A stretch of 64,000 bases of DNA from Imperialibacter sp040222815 (GCF_040222815.1 NZ_JAVKCH010000057.1:248001-312000), one strand, 5' to 3'. Counted from the first letter of the stretch, positions 27,935-36,670 are shown. The notes: a model not told the origin generated them from the letters alone. Made by a program: numbers and translations.

Positions 27935-30900
27935 TTAGAAACCGTCTTTGTCTTTTTCAATCGTATCAAAGCTGTCCTTTCCAAAGGCAGGGTCGGTAGT
28001 GAATTGTAGTTTGAAAGGTTTGTCGATATTATAGTAATTTTTGCGGAAATTATTGATAAAAGTCATCGTTTCGGACTCCTCGCCAAGCCCAAGAGCAAAA
28101 GCACCTAGTGCGGCTTTTTCAAGTGTAGAGGAGTTTCTTATCTCCTCGTTAAATTTCTGGTTGGAAGAGAGAATAAGGAGCCTGTTCTGGTCGAACCTGA
28201 AGTGGTACCAGGTGGCTTCTGAAAACATGATGAAAATATTTACGATGTCTCCAAGGGGGTCTCTTTTAATTTCAACAAAGCCGTCAGCTTCTGCATTTAT
28301 GTCGTTTCTGAAAATGTTTGAAATGCCAATCTTGCCATCGTTGTACCAGGCCTTGTGAGTAGCATTCCATTGCAGGTTGACCTCCGAGAGAGACAGTGCT
28401 TTTTGAAGCTCTGGCGACACAGATACCAACGGCACGTAATTTTTCAAAGTGTTGTTTTCATAGCTTTTGGCTATCTGATCGCTAGTAAGGTTGGCGAGGA
28501 GATAAACCAAGTCACCCTGTATGTTATTTGCCTGTGGAGCCCCCAGGCGCTCAATAATGTCAACGAGGTCTTTCGTCATAACCTCGGTTGCGGCTGGGCT
28601 AATTTTGAAGTCGGCCGTTAAAAAAGCCGTCATTTTGAAGTAGGAGGAGTCGAGTCGGCCAATCCCTTTTGCAGATGCCTTCAAAGTGAAATCGGCGCTG
28701 TTTTTTATAAAGGTTACCGGGCCTTCAAAGATCACACTATTGGTGTTTTCGGAGTAAATGAACGTGCTACCAGCATAGGAATTCCCGTCTGACTTGGCTT
28801 GGTCTTCTATTTTGTAGAAATCCCCCTCAAGATTATAAGAAAGGGTGCCATGAGGTGTAAAAAGATCAAAGTCAATCGGGTCGTTTTTGTCGTTAATGTA
28901 GGTCAGGTATATAATGTCGTCAAATGAGTCATAGTGTAGGCCTGCGACTAGTTTCTGACCTGTTTCCGCTGTTGAGGCATCAAAGTTGACAAGCACTTCA
29001 GGGTTTTCAGTTTTGTTGGTGTAGCTGATCCACTGAGAGTCCCTTTCTTTCTTCCAGTCGAGCTTCACTCCGCCAATCAGCTCAAGCGCCCTCCGGTCTG
29101 CATACATTTTCGCCCGACCTTTGTACAGAAATCCCGGCGACATCACAAAATCCTGATCTTCCAGCACATCGCCTTCGGACACCGTCATCGTCTTGAACCT
29201 GTTCTTTGCAATGGGCACATTCTGAAGCTCAAACTGATTGAACTTGATCGTAAAAGTGTCCTGCGCCGCATTGACGAGCTGATACAGGGCGCTGCCGGTG
29301 AATTTATTTCTGTCAACAATGGTGATGAGTCCGTTGGTCAGGGTGTGGTAACGATTGGCAGTGTCGATCCTGACAATGGCATTTTTAAGCTCCTGTAGTG
29401 TTGAATTCTCAAGGATAGTAATCTCCTCGTTTTCCGGCGTTATTTCCGCATCCGCCACCGTGATGTACGGAATGCCCTGCAGGTTCAACTCGTAACGGTT
29501 GATATCGTAAATACCCGCTGTTGCGTTAAACGCCAGCGAATCGAGGTCGGGCCGGGTTGAGTAGAAGTAGGAGTCTTCAATAGCAACATTGGCCGGCTTG
29601 CTCATCGTAATCTTTTGGTCGTTTAGGTTCCAGATGGCGTTGGTGATTGACGTCTTCATTTGCGCATAAGGGAAGCCTATGGCCGCTACACCGGCCTTTT
29701 CAGGGTGCACGTCTGCAATGTTGCTGGCGAGGTCAAAGTTCAGCGCAATATCCTCTCCCGCCATGGCTGGCTTCTGTGGGTTGTCAGTGAAAATTTCAAA
29801 CGCTCCATGCCTGGCGCTGAATTTTGTTTCTGAAAAACTGAACTGCTTCGATTTCACCCTCGACCCACGTGTCTCCAGCGTGCCAAGCCCAAAGGCGCCT
29901 TTGGCAGTAATGTTTGCAGCCCCCTGAAGCTTGGCTGTGCCATTGTACAACTCAATGGGGTCACCTATATTTTTAAGAAACATGCTGTCTTTTTTGGGCA
30001 GCCATTTCATTCTCAGGGCTCCCATTATTCCTTGTGGGAAGGACGCCGGTCCTAAGTTGCCCGGCCTGATTTCGCCACTTTGAGCAATGGCTGAAGTAGA
30101 ATCCAAATAGAAAATAAAGTCGTTAGAGTATACGGTAGTCGTTAAATAGTCAATCTTTCCATTTGACCTCAAGCCCTGGTAACTCAGGCTTAGGTTGTTG
30201 TAGAGTGTTCCAGTGCCCCCATACAGCTTGTAACCGCTTTCAGGTATTTTATGCTCAAAGCCCAGTGACTTATCAGGTTGAATAACAAGCTTCTCCTCAA
30301 ATGGCTCCAGTATGTCTCCAGCGTGGAATGTGCCCTCAAAGCTTATACTTGCCCCATCGCTCCTATTGGAACTGTCGATTTCGAAAGGAGGTATGACAAA
30401 CCTCACTGTTTTGTTATAGGCTCCTTTAAGAATCTCTTTAGAGTCGAAGAAAACAACAGCCTCGGAATCGGAAGTAAAGTAAGGGTACTGGAGGTTTTGC
30501 TTTTTCCCTGACTTGTTGTCGGGGCTTTCTACAAATAGGGTTCCGGAGGTAAGCTCAAGGTGGTTATGCAAGGCAGTCTTTTCTTCACCGCCTTCAACCT
30601 TAAGTGAGTCAGGCACTGGAATCTGAATCCTGATGGAGTCAATTGTCGGCATGGCAAAAAGGTTGTCCGCATATTGAAACTGAAAATCCTTTCCTTTATA
30701 GACGAAATCTCCGGCATTCACCATTCCATTAAATAGCAAGTCCCTACCCTCCAGAATTTTGACTACACCGCTGTCTGGTTCCATGTAAACCTTCAGGTCG
30801 GTAGTAATGTATACCCTGTCAACGCCCCTGAGAGTGAGTTCTTTGGTGCCAAAATTGAGAGTGCCGTTAGGATACCGCTCAGTAAGAGAAGGTACGATAA

Positions 30901-32701
30901 GGTTATCGTAGTCTTTCTTGTTCTGATTAGATAGAATGTAGTGAAAAGATTTGTCCTTCACTTTTATGAACCCCGTTTCAGCCTGGAAATTGATGAAGCC
31001 ATTTTGGTAAAGGAAATTCATTGCCGCAAGCGCCTGATTGTAGTCAAGCTTATAGGCCGTTGTCATGTCGCGAAGGTAAAATTCACTTGCTCCTGAATTC
31101 CTGGCATACCGAACCACGGCCATGATAGGATGATATCCGAACAAGCCCGGGTACATTGAAAACCTCTTTTCGCTAAAGTAGTCTTGAGATTCGAAAACCG
31201 CTGGGACACGATTTCGAGCATTCATAATAGAGATATCGAGGCTGTCGGTCTTCAAATCCCAGCTAATTTTGTCGGCGCTAAAGTCCATCACGAAAAACGA
31301 CGAAGAGTAAGGCGTGCCTTTGAATTTATTCTGGTCTCTGTATAGAGTGAGTAGGTTTTTGCCCTCATCAAAAACCAGTTTATTCTGCGGATGGAAGATT
31401 GAATCGCCATTGTGGTAAATAGCGACCATTGCCTTGTCCGACGTTATCAAGGAGTCCTCGAAGGCGTACTTGACGCCCCTTGCTGTAAAAGAACGACCGA
31501 AGTCATCTCTAATATTTAGTACAGATGGTCGCTTAAGGGCGGACGTGCCGTAAAATTTGTTTCCTATAATAGAAAAGCCCCCCGTATACGTAGCATTTGG
31601 CGCTTTAAGTTTTAAAGTGATGTCGGCATAGTAGGAAGTAAACTGGGGAAAATACAGCTCCTCTTTGTCTGTTCTCTGATAGCTCTTGAAGTCGAAAATT
31701 CCCTCTGCTTCTCCGTCAAACCAGGCAGGGAAGCTGAGACTGACCTTCTCCGCACTTATTCTTGGTTTAGTGATTTCAAAGCTGTAATCAGTAAAGGTAA
31801 CTGAGGCCGCTTCGGCACCATTTGCTTCGCCAGGCCAGTTAAATTTACCCCCGCTGCCCACGAATACTTTGTCGTGGATGACAACCGAGCCTGACGTGTT
31901 TTGGATGCCGACGGAGTCATAGGGTGTTACTAACCTGAAATTCACATTGTTGAGCTTTATTACAGGGCCGCTCACAGGGGGGAGCATTGCCTGGTTAACC
32001 ACCTCTGCCACAAAAGCGTCAGTAGCGGGCTCGGGCTCGGCTACCGGGTCGTTGCCCCATCCTGAGTCATTGCCCCACCCACTATTGGAGGGCGTGCCCC
32101 AACCGTCGTTGCCGGTGTCGGCAGTTCCCCAGCCACTATCGGCCGGAATTTCTTCAACAATTTCATCTTCAATGGGAGGCTCTTCAGCTGGCAACACATA
32201 GGCTGGCTCCGCCTCGTCCAGTTCAAAACCATAAGTGCCTCCCTCGGCATATAGTTTGAAGTATTTGGTGTAGTACAAAGCCCTTCGGGCAAAAAACTGA
32301 TTGAGCATGAGCAAAAACTCACTGTACTCCTTGTTGCGATAGGTGTCGACCACCTGATTGTTGATCTTGAGAAGATTTGTGAGCTCGGTAGAGCTAATAT
32401 TTTCCTTTTGAATGGCGTAGGCTATGTAGGCACCGAAGAACTCGAAGTATGGGTAGGTTCGCATCCTGCGATCCCGCATTTTGACGGCGATGTCGATAAT
32501 GATTTTCTTCTGGTCGGCACTGATTTGCCCTGAGTTCCAAACGGTAACGAAATCAGCTGCAATCTTGGCAGCTCCCTCGTTGTCAATTTGCCTGATGCCG
32601 TTTGATAAATCTTGCCCGAATGTATTTGGGTCAGTTGAAAAGGTAAACTGTTGGGCCCATAGATGTGAGGACAGCAATAGGAATATTGCTAAGAATCTCA
32701 T
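27935..32701 (-). CDS. Very large secreted protein, conserved-type Bacteroidota hypothetical
   Basis: The protein has 1588 residues with a signal peptide (MRFLAIFLLLSSHLWAQ). An N-terminal helical domain (about 20-170) is followed by an acidic linker with four or five SGWG/DGWG-type repeats (about 190-225). A very long stretch of short beta strands (KLNNVNFRLVTPYD, VNFDASTAETGQKL) then runs almost to the C-terminus, with no membrane anchor. This suggests an extended beta-helix or LptA/AsmA-like beta-taco in the periplasm. I do not recognise a named family. The ATG at 32701 opens the signal peptide; an ATG 12 codons upstream does not. It ends a leftward run beginning at tpiA. Confidence 0.75.
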   Translation of the reverse strand: MRFLAIFLLLSSHLWAQQFTFSTDPNTFGQDLSNGIRQIDNEGAAKIAADFVTVWNSGQISADQKKIIIDIAVKMRDRRMRTYPYFEFFGAYIAYAIQKENISSTELTNLLKINNQVVDTYRNKEYSEFLLMLNQFFARRALYYTKYFKLYAEGGTYGFELDEAEPAYVLPAEEPPIEDEIVEEIPADSGWGTADTGNDGWGTPSNSGWGNDSGWGNDPVAEPEPATDAFVAEVVNQAMLPPVSGPVIKLNNVNFRLVTPYDSVGIQNTSGSVVIHDKVFVGSGGKFNWPGEANGAEAASVTFTDYSFEITKPRISAEKVSLSFPAWFDGEAEGIFDFKSYQRTDKEELYFPQFTSYYADITLKLKAPNATYTGGFSIIGNKFYGTSALKRPSVLNIRDDFGRSFTARGVKYAFEDSLITSDKAMVAIYHNGDSIFHPQNKLVFDEGKNLLTLYRDQNKFKGTPYSSSFFVMDFSADKISWDLKTDSLDISIMNARNRVPAVFESQDYFSEKRFSMYPGLFGYHPIMAVVRYARNSGASEFYLRDMTTAYKLDYNQALAAMNFLYQNGFINFQAETGFIKVKDKSFHYILSNQNKKDYDNLIVPSLTERYPNGTLNFGTKELTLRGVDRVYITTDLKVYMEPDSGVVKILEGRDLLFNGMVNAGDFVYKGKDFQFQYADNLFAMPTIDSIRIQIPVPDSLKVEGGEEKTALHNHLELTSGTLFVESPDNKSGKKQNLQYPYFTSDSEAVVFFDSKEILKGAYNKTVRFVIPPFEIDSSNRSDGASISFEGTFHAGDILEPFEEKLVIQPDKSLGFEHKIPESGYKLYGGTGTLYNNLSLSYQGLRSNGKIDYLTTTVYSNDFIFYLDSTSAIAQSGEIRPGNLGPASFPQGIMGALRMKWLPKKDSMFLKNIGDPIELYNGTAKLQGAANITAKGAFGLGTLETRGSRVKSKQFSFSETKFSARHGAFEIFTDNPQKPAMAGEDIALNFDLASNIADVHPEKAGVAAIGFPYAQMKTSITNAIWNLNDQKITMSKPANVAIEDSYFYSTRPDLDSLAFNATAGIYDINRYELNLQGIPYITVADAEITPENEEITILENSTLQELKNAIVRIDTANRYHTLTNGLITIVDRNKFTGSALYQLVNAAQDTFTIKFNQFELQNVPIAKNRFKTMTVSEGDVLEDQDFVMSPGFLYKGRAKMYADRRALELIGGVKLDWKKERDSQWISYTNKTENPEVLVNFDASTAETGQKLVAGLHYDSFDDIIYLTYINDKNDPIDFDLFTPHGTLSYNLEGDFYKIEDQAKSDGNSYAGSTFIYSENTNSVIFEGPVTFIKNSADFTLKASAKGIGRLDSSYFKMTAFLTADFKISPAATEVMTKDLVDIIERLGAPQANNIQGDLVYLLANLTSDQIAKSYENNTLKNYVPLVSVSPELQKALSLSEVNLQWNATHKAWYNDGKIGISNIFRNDINAEADGFVEIKRDPLGDIVNIFIMFSEATWYHFRFDQNRLLILSSNQKFNEEIRNSSTLEKAALGAFALGLGEESETMTFINNFRKNYYNIDKPFKLQFTTDPAFGKDSFDTIEKDKDGF

Positions 32702-32775
32702 TTTGAGAGATAACCGTTCCCTTAAAAACACCTGCATAACTTCAAAGGTAACGAAAAATGGGGGCCTGTTACTAT

Positions 32776-33615
32776 CTATTCAACCGCCTTTTTTTCGAAA
32801 GCAGCTGCCACCCACGCCTCTCGTACCTTATGGGTGGTCTTGCGAAAGCCAAGTGACATGGCTTTTTCCTCAATTACTGGTAGGTCAGTTTCGTAGAAGC
32901 CGCTTAGGTAAAGCTTGCTGCCTTCCGGAAGCACAGCGGCATAGTCTGGCATTTCTTCCAGCAACACATTTCGATTGATATTGGCGATGACCAGGTCGTA
33001 AGAAGGGTTCTTTTTTACCTCCTTCACTGCGCCTAGCTGGATTTTAATATTACTGCAATCATTAATGGCAATGTTTTCAATGCCGTTTTCAATGCACCAT
33101 TCATCGATGTCGCTGGCATCTATGTGCACTGCACCGAGTTTGGCGGCCAAAATGGCCAATATGCCAGTGCCAGTGCCAAAATCAAACACCGACTTTCCCT
33201 GCAAGTCACTATCGAGTAATAATTCCATCATGAGATAGGTGGTGGAATGATGCCCCGTGCCGAACGACATTTTTGGGTTAATAACGATTTCCAACGGAAA
33301 AGATGGGTCGGGTTTATGAAAAGACGCTCTGACCCTACAGCGGCCGGGGATTTCGATAGGGTGGTAGTTGGTTTCCCAGCTTTGGTTCCAATTTTCCTTC
33401 GGAATCTTTGCAGTCTCGTAGCTGGCAATGCCAAGGAAAGAATACTTCTGGATAATTTCTTTGACATCAGTCTCTTTGAAGCTCCCTTCCAAAATATAGG
33501 CATTAAACCCCTCGTCAGTTTCCTGAAAGGTATCAAAGCCAATTTCTCCCAGCTCGGCTATGAGAATATCTGCAAGATCCCTGGAGGTCTTAATTTGCAA
33601 TTCGATAAAGTCCAT
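32776..33615 (-). CDS. prmA: Ribosomal protein L11 methyltransferase
   Basis: A 279-residue SAM-dependent methyltransferase that trimethylates L11. It has an N-terminal ferredoxin-like substrate domain, then a Rossmann domain with motif I FDFGTGTGILAILAAKLGA, an acidic SAM contact (IDASDIDEWCIEN) and motif IV VIANINRNVL, the N-I-N pattern typical of PrmA. The preceding segment NPKMSFGTGHHSTT is also diagnostic. It is 29 bases downstream of the septoil-knot gene, in the tpiA-led run. Confidence 0.94.
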   Translation of the reverse strand: MDFIELQIKTSRDLADILIAELGEIGFDTFQETDEGFNAYILEGSFKETDVKEIIQKYSFLGIASYETAKIPKENWNQSWETNYHPIEIPGRCRVRASFHKPDPSFPLEIVINPKMSFGTGHHSTTYLMMELLLDSDLQGKSVFDFGTGTGILAILAAKLGAVHIDASDIDEWCIENGIENIAINDCSNIKIQLGAVKEVKKNPSYDLVIANINRNVLLEEMPDYAAVLPEGSKLYLSGFYETDLPVIEEKAMSLGFRKTTHKVREAWVAAAFEKKAVE

Positions 33616-33644
33616 TGTTGACCTGGATTAGGGTGGTTAACTGC

Positions 33645-33989
33645 CTATCTGCAGCCGGCAAATGATTCGGTGTCGGTGAAATTAACAGAAAAGTGTTGCT
33701 GGCCTTTTTCTTTGACATAGTATATGGTGAAGTCGGCCAAGCCACGGTTTTCTGTGAAGTACCAGATGCCCTGCCTGTCAGCAAAAACCCTGCTGCTCTC
33801 CTTGAAAATCAGCATGTCGGCAAAAGCTTCGTTTTCATCTTCAAAAACGATGTAATCAGCCCTTCTTCTGTCCGTTTCCACGAAAATGGCTCCATAAACG
33901 CCACAGAAATCCTGATCTACAGCAACTACGGGCTTTTCGACAGAAGAAAGGCTTAAACTACTTAAACCGAGGAAAACGAAAATATTCAT
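33645..33989 (-). CDS. 7(1) septoil knot (DUF6150) family protein
   Basis: The protein has 114 residues and a hydrophobic N-terminus that looks like a signal sequence. The rest consists of short repeats in which a beta strand is followed by an Ala-Asp or Phe-Ala-Asp turn: RRADYIVFED, AFADMLIFKE, VFADRQGIWYFTE, GLADFTIYYV. This spacing and the GIWYFT motif are hallmarks of the septoil knot family formerly called DUF6150. The biological role is unknown. The gene stops 1 base after tpiA in the same direction. Confidence 0.7.
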   Translation of the reverse strand: MNIFVFLGLSSLSLSSVEKPVVAVDQDFCGVYGAIFVETDRRRADYIVFEDENEAFADMLIFKESSRVFADRQGIWYFTENRGLADFTIYYVKEKGQQHFSVNFTDTESFAGCR

Positions 33990-34754
33990 TTACTTCATTG
34001 CTTTTACAATGTCAACGAAGTCACGTGACTTCAGGGAGGCGCCACCGATCAGTCCGCCATCCACGTCGGGCTGGGCAAAAATTTCGACTGCGTTGTCCGG
34101 CTTCACACTGCCGCCGTATTGTATGGTAATCTCTTCGGCAACATTCTTGCCATGTTTTCCGGCCAGGTGAGCTCTGATTTCAGCATGCATTTCCTGGGCT
34201 TGTGCGGAGGAGGCTGTTTTACCAGTTCCAATGGCCCAAACTGGCTCGTAAGCAATCACTACTTTTTGAAGCGCTTCGGCCGAAAGGTGAAAAAGTGCTT
34301 CAGAGACCTGCGCAGTTACCAGCTTTATATGATTGTTGGCTTCACGCACTTCCAGTTTTTCGCCGCAGCAATAAATAGGCGTCATGCCAGCTGCCAGCAC
34401 CGCATCAACCTTTTTTGCAAAAAGAGCATCGGTTTCTCCAAAGTATTCTCTTCGCTCGCTGTGGCCAATGATGACAAACTGAGTGCCGACAGACTTGAGC
34501 ATCGAAACTGACGTTTCGCCCGTGTAAGCACCTGATGCATGTTCACTACAGTTTTGCGCACCAAGCATAACGTTTTTACTTCCTGCCAAAAGTTTGCTGA
34601 TAGAGTTTAAATGAATAAAAGGTGTACATAAAACCACCTGCACGGCGCTGGTCACTTCGTCCTTCACCATGTTAACTACCTCGGAAGTCAGCTGATGTCC
34701 TTCTTCAAGGTTCTTATTCATTTTCCAGTTTCCTGCTACAATCTTCTTTCTCAT
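33990..34754 (-). CDS. tpiA: Triosephosphate isomerase
   Basis: Interconverts dihydroxyacetone phosphate and glyceraldehyde 3-phosphate in glycolysis. The protein has 254 residues. The catalytic Lys lies in AGNWKMN, the His in VIIGHSERREYF and the Glu in VIAYEPVWAIGTGKTA (loop 6 included). The phosphate-binding GGSVKPDNA and GGASLKS close the barrel. The ATG at 34754 gives the standard N-terminus MRKKIVAGNWK. In-frame ATG at 34763 and TTG at 34778 are possible but less likely. It heads a leftward run with the septoil-knot gene and prmA. Confidence 0.97.
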   Translation of the reverse strand: MRKKIVAGNWKMNKNLEEGHQLTSEVVNMVKDEVTSAVQVVLCTPFIHLNSISKLLAGSKNVMLGAQNCSEHASGAYTGETSVSMLKSVGTQFVIIGHSERREYFGETDALFAKKVDAVLAAGMTPIYCCGEKLEVREANNHIKLVTAQVSEALFHLSAEALQKVVIAYEPVWAIGTGKTASSAQAQEMHAEIRAHLAGKHGKNVAEEITIQYGGSVKPDNAVEIFAQPDVDGGLIGGASLKSRDFVDIVKAMK

Positions 34755-34775
34755 GATTTTCATTTTAATCGGGCC

Positions 34776-34783
34776 CAAATATA
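34776..34783 (-). promoter_or_regulatory. Candidate -7 element upstream of tpiA
   Basis: On the minus strand the sequence is TATATTTG, an exact TAnnTTTG match. Transcription would begin near 34770, leaving a 15-base leader before the ATG at 34754 and excluding the TTG start at 34778. No clear -33 element is visible. Confidence 0.35.
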
Positions 34784-34904
34784 GCTGAATATGAATATTT
34801 AGAAGACCGCATTTGAGTTAATTGTCGGAGGAACACAAAATAAAATGCGTCATTTTCGAGGCAATACCTTCAAAATCAGCACTCAGGAAATTTTTTGCAA
34901 AATG

Positions 34905-34936
34905 TTTGGAAACATAATTCGGCATATCTACGTTTG
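34905..34936 (+). promoter_or_regulatory. Promoter of the riboswitch-metY-metX operon
   Basis: TTTG at 34905-34908, a 20-base spacer and TACGTTTG at 34929-34936 match the Bacteroidota consensus TTTG-N19/20-TAnnTTTG in both elements and in spacing. The predicted start is near 34942, about 20 bases before the SAM aptamer, which is the expected arrangement. Confidence 0.65.
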
Positions 34937-34960
34937 TGCCTTCAAGTCAATTCTTAGCAA

Positions 34961-35073
34961 TTGATTTATAAAGAAGCGTGGAGAGACAGGCTCTATGAAG
35001 CGCTAGCAACCGGCCACTCAAGGTGGTAAGGTGCTAAATCCTGATCCGCCGGTTGGCGGAGAATATAAATTGA
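34961..35073 (+). ncRNA. SAM-I riboswitch (S-box leader)
   Basis: A SAM-sensing aptamer upstream of methionine genes. P1 is TTGATTTATA with TATAAATTGA (10 bp including G-U pairs). The core matches the S-box consensus: GGAGAGACAGGCTCTATGAAG, GCGCTAGCAACC, then P3 (GGCCAC-TCAA-GGTGG), the stretch AAGGTGCTAAATCCTG and P4 (TCCGCC-GGTT-GGCGGA). High SAM would normally stabilise P1 and shut off the genes. No terminator lies directly behind P1. Instead a small reading frame starts 7 bases later, so the output must pass through that leader or structures after it. Confidence 0.93.
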
Positions 35074-35080
35074 GAGCAAA

Positions 35081-35215
35081 ATGAAAAATCAGGAATCTCT
35101 TTTAGCGTTAAGCGCTACCCCATCGTACGGCCTTTCATCGGCTCAATCAATTCACGCATTAAATTTTTCAATCGAGGCAGCTGTTGCTCGTTGCTGCTGC
35201 TGTATCTGCTGCTAG
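35081..35215 (+). CDS. Cysteine-rich leader peptide, 44 residues
   Basis: The reading frame begins with ATG 7 bases after the riboswitch and runs 44 codons to TAG. The body is ordinary (MKNQESLLALSATP...), but the last residues are ARCCCCICC, six cysteines in seven codons directly before the stop. Such a run just ahead of biosynthetic genes is the hallmark of a ribosome-stalling leader peptide that measures charged tRNA-Cys. The UGC UGC UAG end forms one arm of a hairpin. The next gene, metY, uses reduced sulfur. That it is translated and regulatory is inferred; no homologue could be checked. Confidence 0.75.
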   Translation: MKNQESLLALSATPSYGLSSAQSIHALNFSIEAAVARCCCCICC

Positions 35216-35291
35216 GCGCTTTTGCCTTTGTCGCTTAGCAGCAAACGACGGACTATTGGCCAGTGTGCCGACCCGTTACAGGCAATTTTTT
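35207..35291 (+). promoter_or_regulatory. Putative attenuator between leader peptide and metY
   Basis: TGCTGCTAGGCG (35207-35218, the last Cys codons plus stop) pairs with CGCTTAGCAGCA (35232-35243), a 12-bp stem with one G-U pair. A second possible stem uses TTGCCT (35222-35227) and GTCG (35230-35233) with CGAC (35269-35272) and AGGCAA (35280-35285), followed directly by six T (35286-35291), a terminator layout. The two stems share bases, so they should exclude each other. A ribosome waiting at the Cys codons would cover the first arm. Stems were drawn by eye; energies were not calculated. Confidence 0.5.
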
Positions 35292-35323
35292 AATTCAACT
35301 TCAATTTAAAAACACCTTATAAT

Positions 35324-36631
35324 ATGTCACAATTAAGATTTGAAACACTGCAATTACATGCAGGTCAGGAAGTAGACTCAGCCACACAGTCGAGGGCGGT
35401 ACCTATTTATCAAACCACCTCCTATACATTCAAAAACTCTGAGCATGGTGCCAACCTGTTTGCCCTGAAAGAATTTGGGAACATCTATACACGGATCATG
35501 AATCCGACGACGGATGTTTTTGAGAAGAGAATTGCTGCTCTGGAAGGAGGGGTTGCTGCAGTGGCAACAGCATCGGGCCAGGCCGCACAGCTTTTGGCCT
35601 TGCACAACATTTTGGAAGCAGGCCAAAACCTGGTATCTACCAACCACTTGTATGGAGGCACTTATAACCAGTTCAAAGTTGCCTTCAAGAGGTTGGGTAT
35701 TGACGTGAGGTTTGTAGAAAATGACTCACCGGCCGAGTTTGAAAAGCTGATCGACAAAAATACCAGAGCACTCTACCTTGAAACGATAGGCAATCCGGAA
35801 TTCAACATTCCCGATTTTGAAGCGATAGCAGCAGTAGCGAAGAAGCACAATATTCCTTTGGTGGTTGACAATACCTTTGGTGCCGGTGGCTACCTTTTTC
35901 GCCCGCTGGAGCGTGGAGCCAACGTGGTAGTTGAATCTGCCACCAAGTGGATTGGTGGTCATGGCACAAGTATTGGAGGGATTATTGTTGACGGTGGAAA
36001 CTTCAACTGGGGCAATGGAAAGTTCAAGCAGTTTTCGGAGCCATCTGAAGGCTACCATGGACTGAACTTCTGGGAAGTGTTTGGTGAAGGAAACCCACTT
36101 GGACTGCCTAATATAGCTTTTGCTATCAGAACAAGGGTGGAGGGCTTGCGTGACCTTGGCCCAGCGATAAGCCCTTTCAATTCTTTCCTTTTGCTCCAGG
36201 GCATTGAGACACTTTCTCTCAGACTGGACAGAACAGTGCAGAACGCCCTTGAGTTGGCGCAATGGTTGGAAAAACACCCTTTGGTTGAAAGTGTAAACTA
36301 CCCAGGTTTGGCCAGCAGCAAATACCACGCATTGGCCAAGAAATACCTGAAGAGGGGCTTTGGTGGTGTGCTGTCATTCAAAGTCAAAGGCGGTAAGGCC
36401 AATGCAGAGAAGTTTGTTGATTCGCTGAAACTTGTCAGCCACCTGGCCAACGTGGGGGATTCGAAAACGCTGATTATTCACCCAGCGTCGACAACTCACC
36501 AACAGTTAAGCGAGCAGGAGCAGTTAAAAGCTGGGGTTGACCCTAATTTATTGCGACTGTCGGCTGGTACTGAACATGTGGACGACATTAAAGCAGACTT
36601 GACACAGGCTTTTGACCAACTAAAAAAGTAG
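35324..36631 (+). CDS. metY: O-acetylhomoserine sulfhydrylase (aminocarboxypropyltransferase)
   Basis: A 435-residue PLP enzyme that makes homocysteine from O-acetylhomoserine and sulfide. The PLP-binding Lys208 lies in SATKWIGGHGTSIGG. Other family motifs are NPTTDVFEKRIAALEGG, ATASGQAAQ and the C-terminal HPASTTHQQLSEQEQ with LRLSAGTEHVDDI. The length (about 430) favours the sulfhydrylase over the shorter cystathionine synthases (about 390). The upstream leader with SAM-I riboswitch and Cys codons, and metX downstream, fit direct sulfhydrylation. Confidence 0.95.
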   Translation: MSQLRFETLQLHAGQEVDSATQSRAVPIYQTTSYTFKNSEHGANLFALKEFGNIYTRIMNPTTDVFEKRIAALEGGVAAVATASGQAAQLLALHNILEAGQNLVSTNHLYGGTYNQFKVAFKRLGIDVRFVENDSPAEFEKLIDKNTRALYLETIGNPEFNIPDFEAIAAVAKKHNIPLVVDNTFGAGGYLFRPLERGANVVVESATKWIGGHGTSIGGIIVDGGNFNWGNGKFKQFSEPSEGYHGLNFWEVFGEGNPLGLPNIAFAIRTRVEGLRDLGPAISPFNSFLLLQGIETLSLRLDRTVQNALELAQWLEKHPLVESVNYPGLASSKYHALAKKYLKRGFGGVLSFKVKGGKANAEKFVDSLKLVSHLANVGDSKTLIIHPASTTHQQLSEQEQLKAGVDPNLLRLSAGTEHVDDIKADLTQAFDQLKK

Positions 36632-36670
36632 ATTTTAGTTAATTATATATACAGGTTAATTGATGACTTA

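Noticed and set aside
34755..34778. Upstream TTG start for tpiA
   Set aside because: It adds residues not found in TpiA proteins and would lie within the predicted -7 element and transcription start.
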